Counted from the first letter of the stretch, positions 1 through 11,833 are shown. The stretch: DNA of 35,048 nucleotides from Plicaturopsis crispa FD-325 SS-3 (GCA_000827205.1 KN832560.1:1799342-1834389), one strand, 5' to 3'. The notes: a model not told the origin generated them from the letters alone. A program made the numbers and translations.

Positions 1-884
1 ATCTTGAGATTATTTACACAACGAGAGCTGGATTATTGAAGCAACAAGATGATTATTACTGAAGTCAATCGAGCCCCCGCGTACGCTCGGCCCGAGTTTC
101 TCAGATGGTCTCAGAAACGTGCCAAAACTGACAGCTGCTGAGAGCGCTGAGACGTCTGAGAGCTATGCGAACATTTTCCCGTTTTACAGATGTGGATACC
201 AGGGCACCCGGCGCGACAGCGGAGGCTCGGCGGTGCGCGCCGTTGCCGCCCATCTGGCTTGAAGCAGCTCGCCTTCATGGTCATTCAATGGTGCGGGGGG
301 TCCATATGCGAGGTCGGCCCTGACTGGTTGGGCACGCACGGCGGCGGCGCGCCGCAGCGCGCGCACTAGTGGCCTATGCGTATCCGCGGACGTTCCCGCC
401 GCACCTTACACACGGTCATCCTTAGGATATCGTGATGAGGAGCAGCTGAGCCCGCCACACACGCATGGCTTGTCGCTCCCCGCTGTCACGGTCACTCATG
501 GCTCAGGGCACCCACACTGAGCGTCGGCACTGAAGGTTAGCGCGCCCGCGGCGGGGGCGCACCATAGCCCGCCGTGGTGCCGCCCACCTGCCACTATAGC
601 ACGACTCGGACGACCCGGTAGCTACTAGAAACATGTATAACTTTGTCAGTGTACTGCTACTGCATGTGACTGCTACTGCATGTGTCAAATGCAATGTCCT
701 TACCACCAACTTGTGTTTTCTTCGAGCTTTTGAGCATGTAAAATATTCTCGACCTTAGGAATGAACTTGTGAAAAATTGCAACCCAATACGCGCGAGCTT
801 GTGAGAAAATCCCTTGTTTTCCGACTTGTATCGCGAATAATTTTTTTACAGTATATCGCCCATATATATGTGCCATATGTTCCT
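1..884. other. No gene recognised
   Basis: This stretch lies outside the inverted duplication that starts near 885. Open frames here are short, overlap on both strands and show neither splice-consistent continuation nor a recognisable domain. I see no gene in it. Confidence 0.5.
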
Positions 885-1696
885 ATTCCTCGGCGCAATA
901 CGAATCCGAGATCAGAAAACTCAGTTGCGTCAACAAAGGTAGTTCGATGGAGGGTTGTACCGAATGAAAACAATTGGCCGCCACTACCTAGAGCGCAGTG
1001 CAGATTGAACTTCGTTAGAGATCTCGTAGTCGGCAAGATGCCTAGAACGCCAACAATAGATGCCTCTACCGTATCGTCGTCCGGCTCCGGAGTAAGGGCT
1101 TCTGTTGGTAGAGCTACAAGCAACCAACACTGTCGAGAACGAGTCAAGTGGGGGAGACCTCCTGAAAAGAGCACATACGATCTGATGCAACGCGAAAGCC
1201 TTTCTTGTCGATGAGAGCGAAGTGACGAAGATTTGGTGCGGACAATTTTCGGCGAAGTCCTTGGTTCGGGTCAGGCCCCTACAGATGATGCTGAGAGAGC
1301 AATCGGCAGAACGTTCTGCATGATCAGGAAAAAGCTCAAGACCAAAGCTAAGGAAATTGAAGTTCTACCTGACGCCAGCGGCGCGAGACTTGAGATACCG
1401 TGACCTGAAAGGCAATGACCCAGGCGACCATTCCGGTGGACCGTGCATGGCTATCTGTCAAAATCTCGTCAGGGACGTCGTGTGCTCCGCGTAACGGGCG
1501 TGCAAGCGACGCATGGTCTTCCGTACTTGATAACGTCGCCGCTGTAGGCGCCCCTCAGTTCTACCATCGCATCTTCTAGTTGCCGGTGTGACGGCCGCGG
1601 CGTGTGGCAGACGCTCAGGCATTGCGTGCAGTAAGACGGTTCGAATTCTAGTTGTCCGATGGTAGCGAGATTCTCTGCATGTTTATCTGTAGACAT
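885..1696 (-). pseudogene. F-box gene pseudogene (inverted copy of the 17076 gene)
   Basis: The start codon at 1696 opens a frame beginning MSTDKHAENLATIGQLEFE, nearly the same as the intact gene at 17076 (MSTDKHAEDLATIGELEFE). After that the match to the intact gene continues only in pieces and in changing frames. A middle block near 1000-1150 still reads EASIVGVLGIL, where the intact copy has EGSIVGVLGIL. Compared with the intact 539-codon gene, large internal parts are missing; one example is most of the stretch just after the LW of the F-box. The 3' part is absent, so homology fades near 885. This is a dead duplicate of a host gene, kept in the opposite orientation to its parent. Confidence 0.85.
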
Positions 1697-2089
1697 CGTG
1701 AGCTTGTCGGACGTTATTTGGGTTCACGGTGACGATTCTCGGCACAGACTGCTTACCTGCGGAGGATTCTGAATCCATTCTATAGAGCGGATAGACTGAA
1801 AGACCGACGCTCAATACGCGTCGTTGAAAAAGACACATAGGTGGACGGCTCACAAGAAATCACAAGGCGAAGAAATAGGATGAAAACTCAACGATATAAA
1901 GATTGATCGTCCGAGGCTCGCAAGAAAAAACTACTGTCTTATTGAGGGGTGAGTATCGTACGCTGTAGGAAAGCCTTTCAGCTGGACTGGCCGAGGAGTC
2001 ACGAATACGCACTGCAGCCTAACTTGAATGGCGTGCATAGCTACAAGGCAGAGTTAGCTGTTCACAGACGCATCAGCTTGTCGTAAAAT

Positions 2090-3070
2090 AGTTATACGAG
2101 CAAAATGGATGGTATGCACGCGCCTCTGGGACGATTCTGCCGTCGATATGACCGAGCAAACCTCAGCAAAGCTACCTGCAGCCTCAGAATGGACAATTTT
2201 GAAATTTGCCAGGACAAGGGGTATGCAGAGGGGGAGACCGCTCGGGGACCAACTATACGCGTAGACCTGCAGCAATTCATCTTGTAAACAGGCGCTGCGT
2301 ACGGAAATCGAGACGCGCGGGCAACACGCGGGAGATAGAACTCCGACTTCTACTCCGACTCCGCGAAAGTCCGTGTGTTTCCAGTGCATAGAATCGCACT
2401 CATCGAACATTGCACGACACCGTAACAGGTAGCCCCCAGCTCACCATAAAGAGCTCCGGAAACGCGCTATAGACCATGCACATACAATCAGGTGCATTAA
2501 TTTGCAAGGGATCTACACTAACACTAGTATCATCGTAGGCTAGTCTCAGCAACGCTGTAGTTTATTCGAAAGCAAAGGGCCTCGGGAATCTGCCATGCCC
2601 CCACAAACGATACAAAGAGGTCATCATCGTCCACAATGGCGTACCTGATCGGATTGCCAGTACGATTCATCGCGAAATGGGAGCGGGCCCGGACACCCAG
2701 CGCACATTACGATGCAACCGTGCTGCGTGCAACATAGAGCCCGGTAAGAGCGATTCGACGCATCTCCTGCCACTCGCGCTCACAATTCTCATGGAAATAG
2801 CAGTCAGATAACCTCCATATGATAGTCGCAAAGTCATACGCGATACACCAAGTAAGGTCTGCACTAGTCAATGCTATAACACGCAAGTCGCGCAGTCGAA
2901 GATCTACGCTATTCTGTCCCGGAGCTGTACGGCGATGTGGAGAAACAGCCGTGGGTCAATCTGGAGCGGGCAAACGCCTGGGCGACGGAGGCTGCCACCG
3001 ACTCTGACATGTCGTACGACGATATGGACCGACTCCTCGACACTGCGCTCGCTTTGTCATCTACATATTG
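2090..3070 (+). pseudogene. Decayed unrecognised gene, partner of the F-box copy (left arm)
   Basis: Two pieces on the plus strand keep readable protein-like frames that also exist in the right arm. Around 2098-2270 the frame contains TRLWDDSAV and GRPLGDQLYA (right arm: TRLWDDSVV, GRPLGDRLYA). Around 2890-3070 it contains LRYSVPELYGDVEKQPW and ends in DRLLDTALALSSTY before a TGA at 3068-3070. The right arm has SRYSVLELYGDAEKRKR and DTALASSSTNRR. The gene would run divergently from the F-box gene in both arms. I do not recognise the family. The opposite strand of the first piece is also open in both arms, so the coding strand there is not certain. Confidence 0.4.
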
Positions 3071-3190
3071 ACGGCAAAGCACCGGATCGCCCATCCACGC
3101 GTTGACGTCTTTTGCGCGAAGCCGAGGAGTGCATCTCAGCGTCTTTCAGCGCCTCCGGCAGGCACGACCCTAATGCGCGCAGTGCACACA

Positions 3191-3825
3191 AGCATTCTCC
3201 GATGGACCATTCGAGCGCTTGACAGTTGGGCTGGAGTGTGCAGGATGCGAGCGGCAAGCTACGAACGGCTTTCAGTGCAGGGCACGGCAAGGGACCCGTC
3301 TCGCTCCTCGTTACGATGTCGCTACCCTCTTAGGGCTCGTGCATTCACTGTATGAGGAGATGTACCCACTGTGATAATCAAATCCCGCACCATTATATGC
3401 GAGCACAAGGGAACGAGAGCGCCAAGGACTACTTCATCATCACTGATTTTGGTTACGCGCACGACTTGACTCTCAAAATGCTGACAACAACTCAACAGAA
3501 ATAGGATTACAAGACGCAAGCGTTCAGACTAAAACAAAGAGACACATGCAGGTGGTGCAGACGATATCAATGACACAGGCAAGCAGACGATGAGCGAGGC
3601 GATGCACATGCAAATACAGCAAGATAGAGGGCGAATAAATAGATGGTGGGGATGCGCAGGTGGGAAGCGATGGGGCAAGATACGACGATCGTGGGCAGAG
3701 CAGAGTGCAATGTCAGATGAGGGAATCGTAGAGGAAAGTCCGATGATAACAAGAAAATGTTCCAAGAAGCGAGCGCATGATCGAGATATGAAATGGGTCG
3801 AGAAATGGGGAGGAGGGGGTGCGAG
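3191..3825. other. No gene recognised
   Basis: This is the spacer between the inverted-duplication arm and the 3' end of the four-finger gene. The open frames present are short and mutually overlapping, with no domain. The right part probably holds the finger gene's 3' UTR, but no clear polyadenylation signal was identified. Confidence 0.45.
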
Positions 3826-5862
3826 TCAATCCAGCAAGCGCAGCGTGTCGCCCTCGAAGGCCAGAATGCCCCGCGCCTTCAGCGTAGCCGCCGCACGCAC
3901 GACCTCGGCCGTGTCAAAGTCCTCATGCTTGTCCGGCGGCATCGCGGCGTTGACGTATGTCAGCAGCGACGAGATCGTCATCTCGTCCGTGCCCTCGTAC
4001 GTCGTCGTGAACAGGTGGTCGAGGGACGTCAGGATGAAGTCCTCCCTATGCGTCATCACACACCGGTCAGTAAACCGAGAATAACACAGGGTAGGTGAAC
4101 AGAGAACTTACCGGCCACGTCGGGAGTCAAGGTCTGCGAGAGTGTGCGACGACACGGATGGGGAGGACTGGCTGCGCGTGTCGTCCTCAGAGGAGATGTC
4201 GGAGTCGCCGCCCTGGGACGAGCTGTTCGACGGCCCCGCCCGCCTGCGCGAGCGTCCGTCCATGTTGTCATCAGAGTCGAGCTCGTACTCCTCTTCGTCA
4301 TCCGACGGCGAGGGACGCCGAGCATGGCTGGAGCCATGACCCGTGCCTTTCGACAACTTCCAGCGCGTCACCTGCGCCGCCTTGTGCACGCGTCTCTGAC
4401 TGCAATTCACGACAAAAGTGGGTCATTAATTATGAAGTCAAGGAAACAGAGGAAGACGACGCACTGCCTCATGAGACACTTGCCGCGATGCTGCAGCCAC
4501 GGGTACGCGCAGTACGAACTGTCCTGGCGGAGCTGTACCCACTTACGGCAGAGCGAGCAGAATACCCTGTTCGGCTCAACCGCGCCCACCAGCTCGTCGT
4601 CGTGCAGAATCGCCGCGCGCTGCTCGGCGTTGCGCCGGCGGGACTCGTGGCCGGGGTAGTTGGCGGGCGTGAAATCCTTGATGCGTGAATGCGATGAGAA
4701 GCCGGGTGGGTGGGGGTATTCGGGGGTGGAAGCGGAGATGGACAGCGAGTGCGGAGACGCAGGGCGCATGCGCGGCGGTGGGGGGAGAGACAGAGAGGAG
4801 AGTGTACGGGGCTGAGATGGGGATGGCTGCGGCTCCTCGTGAGCGGGTCTGGTGCGTTGATACGTTCATTAAGTACTTTTCAGAGAGGTTTCAAAGCACG
4901 ACGCACCCGTAAAATCGACTAGGCGTGGTGCTCGATGATGACGAGGTCGGTCTCGCCTTCGCAGTCCTACTGCTGGTAGCAGGCGCCGGAGTTTTCCGAC
5001 ACGACGCCCGATGAGCACGCCATTTACGAATGCCGTCTCCAACGTCATCGGCGCCGCTAATCGTGATCCACTCGTGGCAGTTGTTGCACAAGACGCGCTC
5101 GGAATCGAATTTGCGCACGTCGGGGTCCATGGCGAAGAGGGTGTTGCGCTCGTCCAGAGCGCCCATTTTACTGTGAGTGCGTGCGGTGGTAAGCCGCGTG
5201 AACGAAGAAGAGGTTGAGTAGACTGACAGCTTCCTGGCGAGACAGCTTTTCCGATGCGCATCCCACGGAATCGAGCAATACGTGGAGTTCGGACGCAAAC
5301 GAATCCATCGGTCACACGAAGAGCATAGTACCCTGTATGCCTCGAAGTCGGCTATGTATGGGTCCGAGCGCAGGTATTCAATTCGCTCCTCTTCAGTGCG
5401 CTTCGCGCGTCGGCGCTTGATCGGTGGGTGTGCGAGAGCCTGGGCAGTACTCTCCGGCGTCGAGATCACATTGCTGTGGCCGTCTGGCTGCAGCGTGGAT
5501 TTGTGACTGCGTCACCGAAGAATGATAAGTAAAGAAATATCACTGGAAAAATAAATTGAACTGACCACCGCTCACGATGGCTGTCCCAATGCTTCACCGT
5601 GAATACGCCGGTAGCGTCGTCCCTGAATAAAATGGCGTCCCCGCACACCTGGCAGATGACACGACCCGTCTTGTACTCGCCCTCGGTGATCTCAGGCATG
5701 GTCGCAGAGCCGGTGGCGAATTTCCTCGAGGGCGACTCCTGCTCGTCTACTGGAGCCCTGCGCTTCTGCGGGACGCTGCTGGCGCTACTGAGCACACATT
5801 ATTTAGCGCGTGCGGAGGCGACGAAGGCTCTGGACGTACGATGATGAGGTCGAGGAGGACAT
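3826..5862 (-). CDS. Nuclear-type protein with four C2HC zinc fingers (7 exons)
   Basis: Spliced model: exons 5862-5840, 5787-5566, 5506-5228, 5170-4907, 4848-4465, 4399-4112 and 4045-3826, giving 559 residues. All six introns are GT-AG, 52-66 nt, in phase 2. Four repeated fingers of the form C-x2-C-x(n)-W-x2-H-x3-C are visible at about residues 53-82 (CQVC...WDSHRERC), 143-170 (CSSC...WDAHRKSC), 203-232 (CNNC...WRAHRASC) and 360-387 (CSLC...WLQHRGKC). The final Cys of finger 1 is split by an intron, which supports the splice choice. A basic stretch (KRRRAKR, about 111-117) and an acidic, serine-rich region (about 410-470) suggest a nuclear protein. The C-terminal 70 residues look folded but were not recognised. 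The start at 5862 gives a serine-rich N-terminus; the longer open frame at 5795 begins with GTG and is not a start. The fingers suggest nucleic-acid or protein binding, but that is inference. Confidence 0.8.
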
Positions 5863-7436
5863 CCTGGTACAGGTAAGCATCCGGTCGACATCCCAAGAAA
5901 TATGACGGTTGACTGACTGGCTCCGATCCATATGGTCGCCGGAGAAAGTATCGGATAGTTCGGGGCAAGTAGTAACGTTAGAAAGTGTTCGCCGTTGACG
6001 AGTTCTCTCACGAGATGTGAAAAACGGACACGAAAACGGGCGGGGAAAAGGGAGGCGATGGGATACCGGAAACGCCAGAACACATTGCGGTTTTAAGGAA
6101 GAGGATCATCATGTTTTTATGCAGTTGTTCGGGTCCTCGCTGATGTCGATATGTGTTGCTTTCCTGAATGTTCGTTGAATTCCCGAAGCGGGTCAATGTA
6201 TTTTCAAACTCCGCATAATTAACACGTCCGCCCGTTATGGAAATCGTGAAATGGTTTGCTCCCGGCGACCGTCCCACCTCTCCCTCCTTGTTGTTTTCAT
6301 TCGCTTGTATGTCGGGCACGCTGCTGTCGTAACCAGAATGAATGCCTGTCTTGGGCAGTATGTATTGGTGACTTGTCGCTGTTCATGAAGCTCTTTTTCT
6401 CATAACGCGACGGAAGGAACATGGCGACGATCATCGGCGGCGAACGAACAATGCACTCCAGAATTGTTCCCCACCTCACGGTCATCGTCCATGTTTACTG
6501 CCCCACGACATCCCCAAATGCAGACCCGACTGCTGCTACGAGACTCGAATATACTCCTCCGCGGTGCAGTGTGGTGCAACCAAGGCTAACTTTTCGAACT
6601 CTCTGGGCGCTCGTTTCCAACTTGTCTTCCAGTGCCCCCCTGTATCATATTCTAGCTCAAACATTGCAATGTCTCCCGAAAACAGCCGTATTCTCAAGGT
6701 GATCGTCCTTTTCCGGACCATCGCATTACATCACTAATTGTCCTCGTATTGTTCTCGCTGCAGGCTTATGTTTCTGCTCTGTTCAGGAGCACGCAATGTT
6801 GTCCGTCACGCTCGCCTTCTGGAGCGCTATACACTTCGTGTTTTCCATTCCACACGTCTGCTGGCGCGACGCCGCATTTTTTCGACCGCAAAGGGACCTG
6901 TCACAGCTTTTTTCGCAACGATCACGGACCCGTGCCGCCGACGTTTTGGCTCGCATCGGGGCGCCTGCACTGGGCCAGGCTCCCGCCTATGTCATGGAGA
7001 CTTCCATTCCTCTGTTCACGCGGTTCGACATGAATTGTGGCCCTTTCCTCGCGCGTAATAGGGCACCGCAGAAAGGTTCGCGGATTCATCTACTGGGTCT
7101 TTCCGATCGACGCTTTTCCCCCGATTACATGTTACGTGCGTCCGCGGCGGAATGAAGGCTGCAAAACGCCGGGTGCTAGCGTGCCAGCAGACACTGCGAG
7201 ACACTGATTTCCGCACGTTTTGCGATCAATCTATCGCATTTAACATTTTATCTGACTGATTAGACGGCCCTAATGCCTTGCAACCATTGAATCGGGGTTT
7301 CGGGGAATCTGTACGCGCGAGCACATTATATCTGTTCATCTACGAATTAATTTCATCGGTCATACGACGGCTCAGCCTGGTACGCACATGGGCTCGTTGC
7401 TGTGTCGATCTGCTGCTCACGATTCCCTCTTGTAAA
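5863..7436. other. Upstream region of the finger gene, otherwise empty
   Basis: The first few hundred bases must hold the promoter and 5' UTR of the finger gene that starts at 5862 on the minus strand. Open frames between 6400 and 7200 (for example 6796-7155, plus) have no domain, no codon preference like the real genes nearby and no splice-linked partner. I see no supported gene. Confidence 0.4.
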
Positions 7437-7812
7437 TCAGCATCGCAGGGGCGCTGCATTGTATTGTACATACCCCGATACGTCTGCTGTACATACACAC
7501 CGCAGTACGCCGCCGCGTTTACGAAACACGGCAACGTGCTGCAGTATCATGTCTGAGGAATGCACACAAGTTCTAGGGCCCTACGCCTCCCGCAAACAGC
7601 CAAGTGCTATCTCTCGCTTGTTTCTTACCCTGAGGGGAACAGATCGAGTCCGCACTATCGGGCGCTGGCGACATGTGGGCGCTGGAGGTGCTGCCGTTTT
7701 CGTATGTCGGCGGTTGGTCGGGCGCGTGGGCGTCCGCGGAGCTCTGGCTTTGGCTTTCGGGAGTTCGAGGGAGAAGAAGATGGAACGCGCGCCACAATAC
7801 GCGAGTGATCAT
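7437..7812 (-). CDS. Putative small two-exon gene with a PPTY motif
   Basis: Candidate exons are 7812-7629 and 7552-7437, giving 99 residues. The donor (GTAAGA) and the pyrimidine-rich acceptor (ttcctcag) are both good, and the frame stays open across them. Exon 1 reads MITRVLWRAFHLLLPRTP and then a Ser/Gln/Pro-rich stretch with APDQPPTYENGS. Its codons there have the G/C third bases typical of this genome, unlike its surroundings. PPxY is the ligand of WW-domain ubiquitin ligases. Exon 2 has weaker codon bias. No homologue is recognised. It could be a short orphan protein, part of a longer gene whose other exons I missed, or chance. Confidence 0.3.
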
Positions 7813-10800
7813 GTTATTGTTCGGATAATGCTGAGACTCGGATAGTGGCTGGAAAAGTGCTCTGGTCGCGTACACGAAGAGCTGTCGCGTTCGACTGTGA
7901 ATATTATTCAAGCTGTATGTCTGCCGCTGTGCGAATACATGTTCGAGTTGCAAAGCCACACCATTTTACGGTCCCGAAAGTCAACGACAAAACGACAGTG
8001 CAGAGGCCACCGTATGCAAACTGTATTGTACACCCCCTGCGCCGCAAGATAAAGCAATCCAGGATGGACCCATGACGATACATAAACCGAACAGAGGCTG
8101 ACACTCAGCGCATCCGGACGCACGCACGCATAGAGTACAGCTGATATGCCTTGTTTTCGGTTAGGCTCGCGCAGAACAAAAAGGCGCGGTTGCGGCACGG
8201 ATCTCCCAATAAGTGGCTGGCGGCGACGAAAACAGGAAGAACCCCCTCGAACGCGCAGCCGGGGAAAGCGTTGGCCGTGGCGGTGGAATCAAATAAAACG
8301 TTAACCGTGTTGAAACGCGGGGAGTGATGGGGATCTTGGGGATCGGAAGTCATTCTGGTTCGGGTAAGGCGCGAGAGGGCGAATGCGCATCCGCTTCGAG
8401 AAGGGCGCAAGTGCAAGGCGACGTACAACACGATACGTTCGAGGATGGGAAATCCCATTTGCGTGCAATGAATCGCGCTGTCAGGGAGCGTCAGCCTAAA
8501 TGAATGACCGTCAGACAGGCAGGGACCTACTGAACGCGGTAGCACTAAGTGCTTCATTCGAGTAAGCGCAAAATAGCGATGGCGGTACTCGATAGACCGT
8601 AGGATTGCGCCTCGTTGCCAACAAGATGGATGGCTGTACTCCTTGTCGAAGCACGGCGGCAGATGTTAGACCAGAATGCTAGGCAGGGGGAAACCGCTGT
8701 GACTCAAGATAAGTCGACGGCAAAGATGTGGAGATGGTGAGCGAAGGTAAACGAAACGTGCGGCGCCAGGCTCCAGCGCTACGAGTTCCCCGTATGTGGT
8801 TGGTGGTGCGACCTAGGAGCCCAAAGAAAAGGAGAGTTGTCGACGTCGTCAAGATAACGGAAATAAATGCAGCACCCTACGTGCCTTTTCCTGTCGGCGC
8901 AATGCCATTCGCCTGTTTAGTGTTTCGTTTTGAACAAGCCCGTCGCGTGCATAGAGGAGGCGATGTCTGGCCTGATCCCTGTGACAACAGGTGGGTAGCC
9001 GGGGAAACCGACGAGATGAGGAGATAAAGATAGCGGTGATAAACGAGCCACGGTTGCCCACCCGGGAGATGGCTATCGATGGCGCAAGATCAATGGAGGG
9101 GCGCCTGAACGCTGGGCCCCTCGCGTGCACGCGTGCTGATAACCTTCGTAAAACACCCATTAGTGCAAAGAACGGGAGAACCAGTTCTCAGAGGCTCACC
9201 GATCAAGGAGCCATACGTATGTATCCCGCAATACGAAGCTAGAGCGATGACTCTCAGACAAGAGGACGGGCAGCGTTCCGAGGTGCGCAGTACGAACGCG
9301 GCTGTGATAAAGGTGGAGTAAGTACAGTGAAAGGGTTAGCGGGACCAAAGATTAATCTTGACTGTGGCCCGACTGGGATGATAGTGACTCACGCGTTGTT
9401 AGTGTACGTGGTTTTGACATGAACACTAGTGGAAGATTGCGGTGTCCATGTGAAGAGGAATAATTTGGCGAGAGGGAAAGCTCCCGCCGATATGCAAGAC
9501 GACACGATTGGCGTCGAGGATGAGGGAAAGGCCTGTGAGCGTAGCGCTGCGGCTACTAGGTCAAGGCTGCGTGAATACTGTACGCTTACAGATGTACACA
9601 TTTCCCATGGCTACGCAAGGCGTCCAGGACGGCTACATATACATGCTAATCTAAAGCCGACAATCACAATCAGCAATGAATGGTTTTCGCGCAGTCGGAA
9701 ATTGCAGACGCACCAGGGCAGCAGCGGTTGCAAAACACCACCGACGTGCGTCTGTCCCTCCAAACGGAAGTACCGTAGACCATTTCCTGCGTGCCGCGAT
9801 ATGTCGCCTTTGGCCTGGACCCACTCGCGGCGTCCCCATCGTCGGCGCCGCCGCCGTAGTAGTAGTAGTAGTAGAAAAACCCGCGCGTGCCTCGAGGCAA
9901 AGAGGTGGCGGGGCTGTAATCGAGACTGCGCCCCGCTCGGTTCGTATTCGGGGAGCGGGACGTGGAAAGTAACTTGGCTGCGAGCAGCCAGAGAGGTACA
10001 GAAAATCAGACCTGCTGCCCGTGGCGGGCGGCGCTGTTGATGGACGTACAGTATGGCTGTGTCACGTCGAGCGTTTCCCGTGCAACTAGCAGCGTCCTGT
10101 AGAAGAAGGAGTACGCCAAGCAGCGGAGGTGAGATGGACTAGGCCCTGATATTCCGTCAAGCGTACCAGAAACAGAGCTCTTCGCAGCCCGGAAATCGGG
10201 AGGGCCTATTTTCTGGGGATCGAGCGCTGAGACGGTCATAGCGACAGAGATCCGGCGCATGGACAGGAACTTCATAGAGGAAAATGCGCAAGCATAAGTA
10301 TTCCGAAGAAGGTACACGACGCGAGAGGTGCTTACGCGCTGCGGACGAGCTCTCGACGCGGCGACCCAACGAGAGGATGCGCGCAGGCCCTCGTATCATG
10401 CAGGACATTAATGCACACTAGCACTGTCCGCGTAGCCAGACGAGCTGCACACGGTCTTGTCAGCGAAATCCGTTCAGCGCAGGCGAAAAAAAGGGTTACC
10501 GTAGCGGCTAACAGTGGTGCTGAGTCGAATAACGACTCCAAGGACAGTCGACGTCCCACTGGCAGTGCATGACGCGCCACAATTCCACACTGGCAGCCCC
10601 GAGATCACTAGAGCGTAATCAGATATCACTAGTACTGGCAGGGAGATTCGACCGACGCTCTGCTCAGCTAGCACTAGTCCTAAAGCGTTCCGGCGTGTTT
10701 GCGACCGGTCGACCGATGCTCAGTACGCGGTGTATGAGTTGCTGTTCAACGTTGAACTTCGGAAATTACTTTCATCTTCCGCTGCCGTTTTCCTAGCACG

Positions 10801-11152
10801 TGGCACGGACTTGTATCAATTTCGCGGTTGTGTCTCGGAAGAGGACTTGATTCAGCAGAGGAGAGCAGTATATGGGCTACATATGAAAAACGGTATAACG
10901 GAGGTCGGACAGGCTACACGATGATGAGAAGCTACATCCTAACTAGAACGGGAGTAAGGTATAACGAGCCACTATTGTCCGCAAACTGTCCAGGCCGAGT
11001 GAGTATCGTATATGATGAGAGTCGTGTATAGTCGTAGACGGCAGAGTTCGTATGATGTTGGAGTGCACGATAACCGCTACTGGTGCTCGCGGAATCCACC
11101 GACGTAGTGACCCGTTTCACCCTATACACCGCATGAGTACACCGACCTCGAC
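7813..11152. other. Gene-poor region, no supported gene
   Basis: A stretch of 3.3 kb without a convincing coding region. The longest frame (9429-10040, plus, 203 codons) is Arg/Ser-rich, crosses a trinucleotide microsatellite and has no recognisable domain. The frame at 8105-8557 (minus) is similarly unsupported. Small unannotated exons cannot be excluded by eye. Confidence 0.4.
9856..9874. repeat. GTA trinucleotide microsatellite
   Basis: Six perfect GTA units plus one base, directly after a GC-rich GCC run. On the minus strand it would read as a run of Tyr codons inside a spurious open frame. Confidence 0.9.
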
Positions 11153-11833
11153 TCAAAGATATACGGTAAAACTCACAGAAGGGTGTGCAGCAGGTGGCGG
11201 CGGCGGGCCAGTAGGCGGCGCGTACGTAGGCTTTGGCTCCTGTCCGTACGCAGGAGGCTCGTCTCCGCTCTGCGTCGCCGGCGGCGGGGGGTACACGGGC
11301 GCAGAATAGCTGTTGCCCTGGTACGACTGCGGCACTTGGCCCGCTTGCCCTGGACCGGAGTACGACGGCTGGCCTGCACCGTACGACGGCTGGCCTGTAG
11401 CGTACTGAGGCTGGCCCGACGAGTACTGGGTGGGAAGGTTCAAGTTCGGGTTCGGATTCGGGTTGTTCGCCTGGTACGGGGGCGCAGGCTCCTGTTTCCC
11501 CGGACGGAAGAAACCGATGGGGCCTGGTATGTTCTGCGTGTGCCCGAACATCGTCTGCGACGCCCTGCGGCGCTTACGCGCTGCGAGCCCGCAGAAGCAC
11601 AGCGCGAGCGCCAGGACGACGGCTGGTGGTGCGTAATTAGCAAGTTAAAATGATTAGTGGTGCGGTTCGGGAAAAGGGGAAAGGGGCAAGGACGTACCGA
11701 TGACGATGCCGCCGATTGCGCGCCCTGCGAGCCCGGTGTTGTTGCCGTTGTTGTAGTACGGCGAGCCGTACTGTGCACGGGCGGTGTGTGCGAGAGAAAA
11801 GACGAGGAGGAGGCGGGGGTTGGTGAAGGACAT
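11153..11833 (-). CDS. Small type I membrane protein with proline-rich cytoplasmic PPAY tail
   Basis: Exons 11833-11698 and 11622-11153 give 201 residues. Residues 1-20 (MSFTNPRLLLVFSLAHTARA) look like a signal peptide. A short Tyr/Asn-rich luminal segment follows, then one membrane helix at about 38-60 (IVIAVVLALALCF) closed by the stop-transfer run RKRRR. The remaining 135 residues are Pro/Gln/Tyr-rich, with degenerate repeats of GQPSY near 120-145 and a PPAY motif (DEPPAYGQ). The layout resembles yeast Rcr-type adaptors, whose PY motifs recruit Rsp5-like ubiquitin ligases, but sequence identity to that family was not established. The intron is 75 nt (11697-11623), phase 1. An upstream in-frame ATG near 11914 would hide the signal peptide, so the 11833 start is preferred. 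A good donor (GTGAGT) near the end could give an alternative tail four to seven residues shorter. Confidence 0.75.

Larger units (their letters stand above)
885..3190 (-). repeat. Left arm of large inverted duplication (decayed F-box locus copy)
   Basis: Read on the minus strand, this block matches 15415-18040 of the plus strand in the same order. Anchors seen by eye are: the F-box N-terminus (1696 side against 17076), a mid-gene block (1000-1150 against 17740-17940), the upstream block (2054-2410 against 16270-16660), the 2512-2625 block against the reverse complement of 16041-16140, and 2890-3120 against the reverse complement of 15480-15720. Matches are clear but interrupted by substitutions and gaps, so the duplication is old. 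The left copy is the decayed one. Outer and inner ends are approximate. Confidence 0.85.

Noticed and set aside
8105-8557. 150-codon minus-strand frame
   Set aside because: No domain, mixed codon use and no supporting splice sites.
9429-10040. 203-codon plus-strand open frame
   Set aside because: Arg/Ser-rich composition, runs through a GTA microsatellite, no domain, no codon preference like the real genes and no splice partner.
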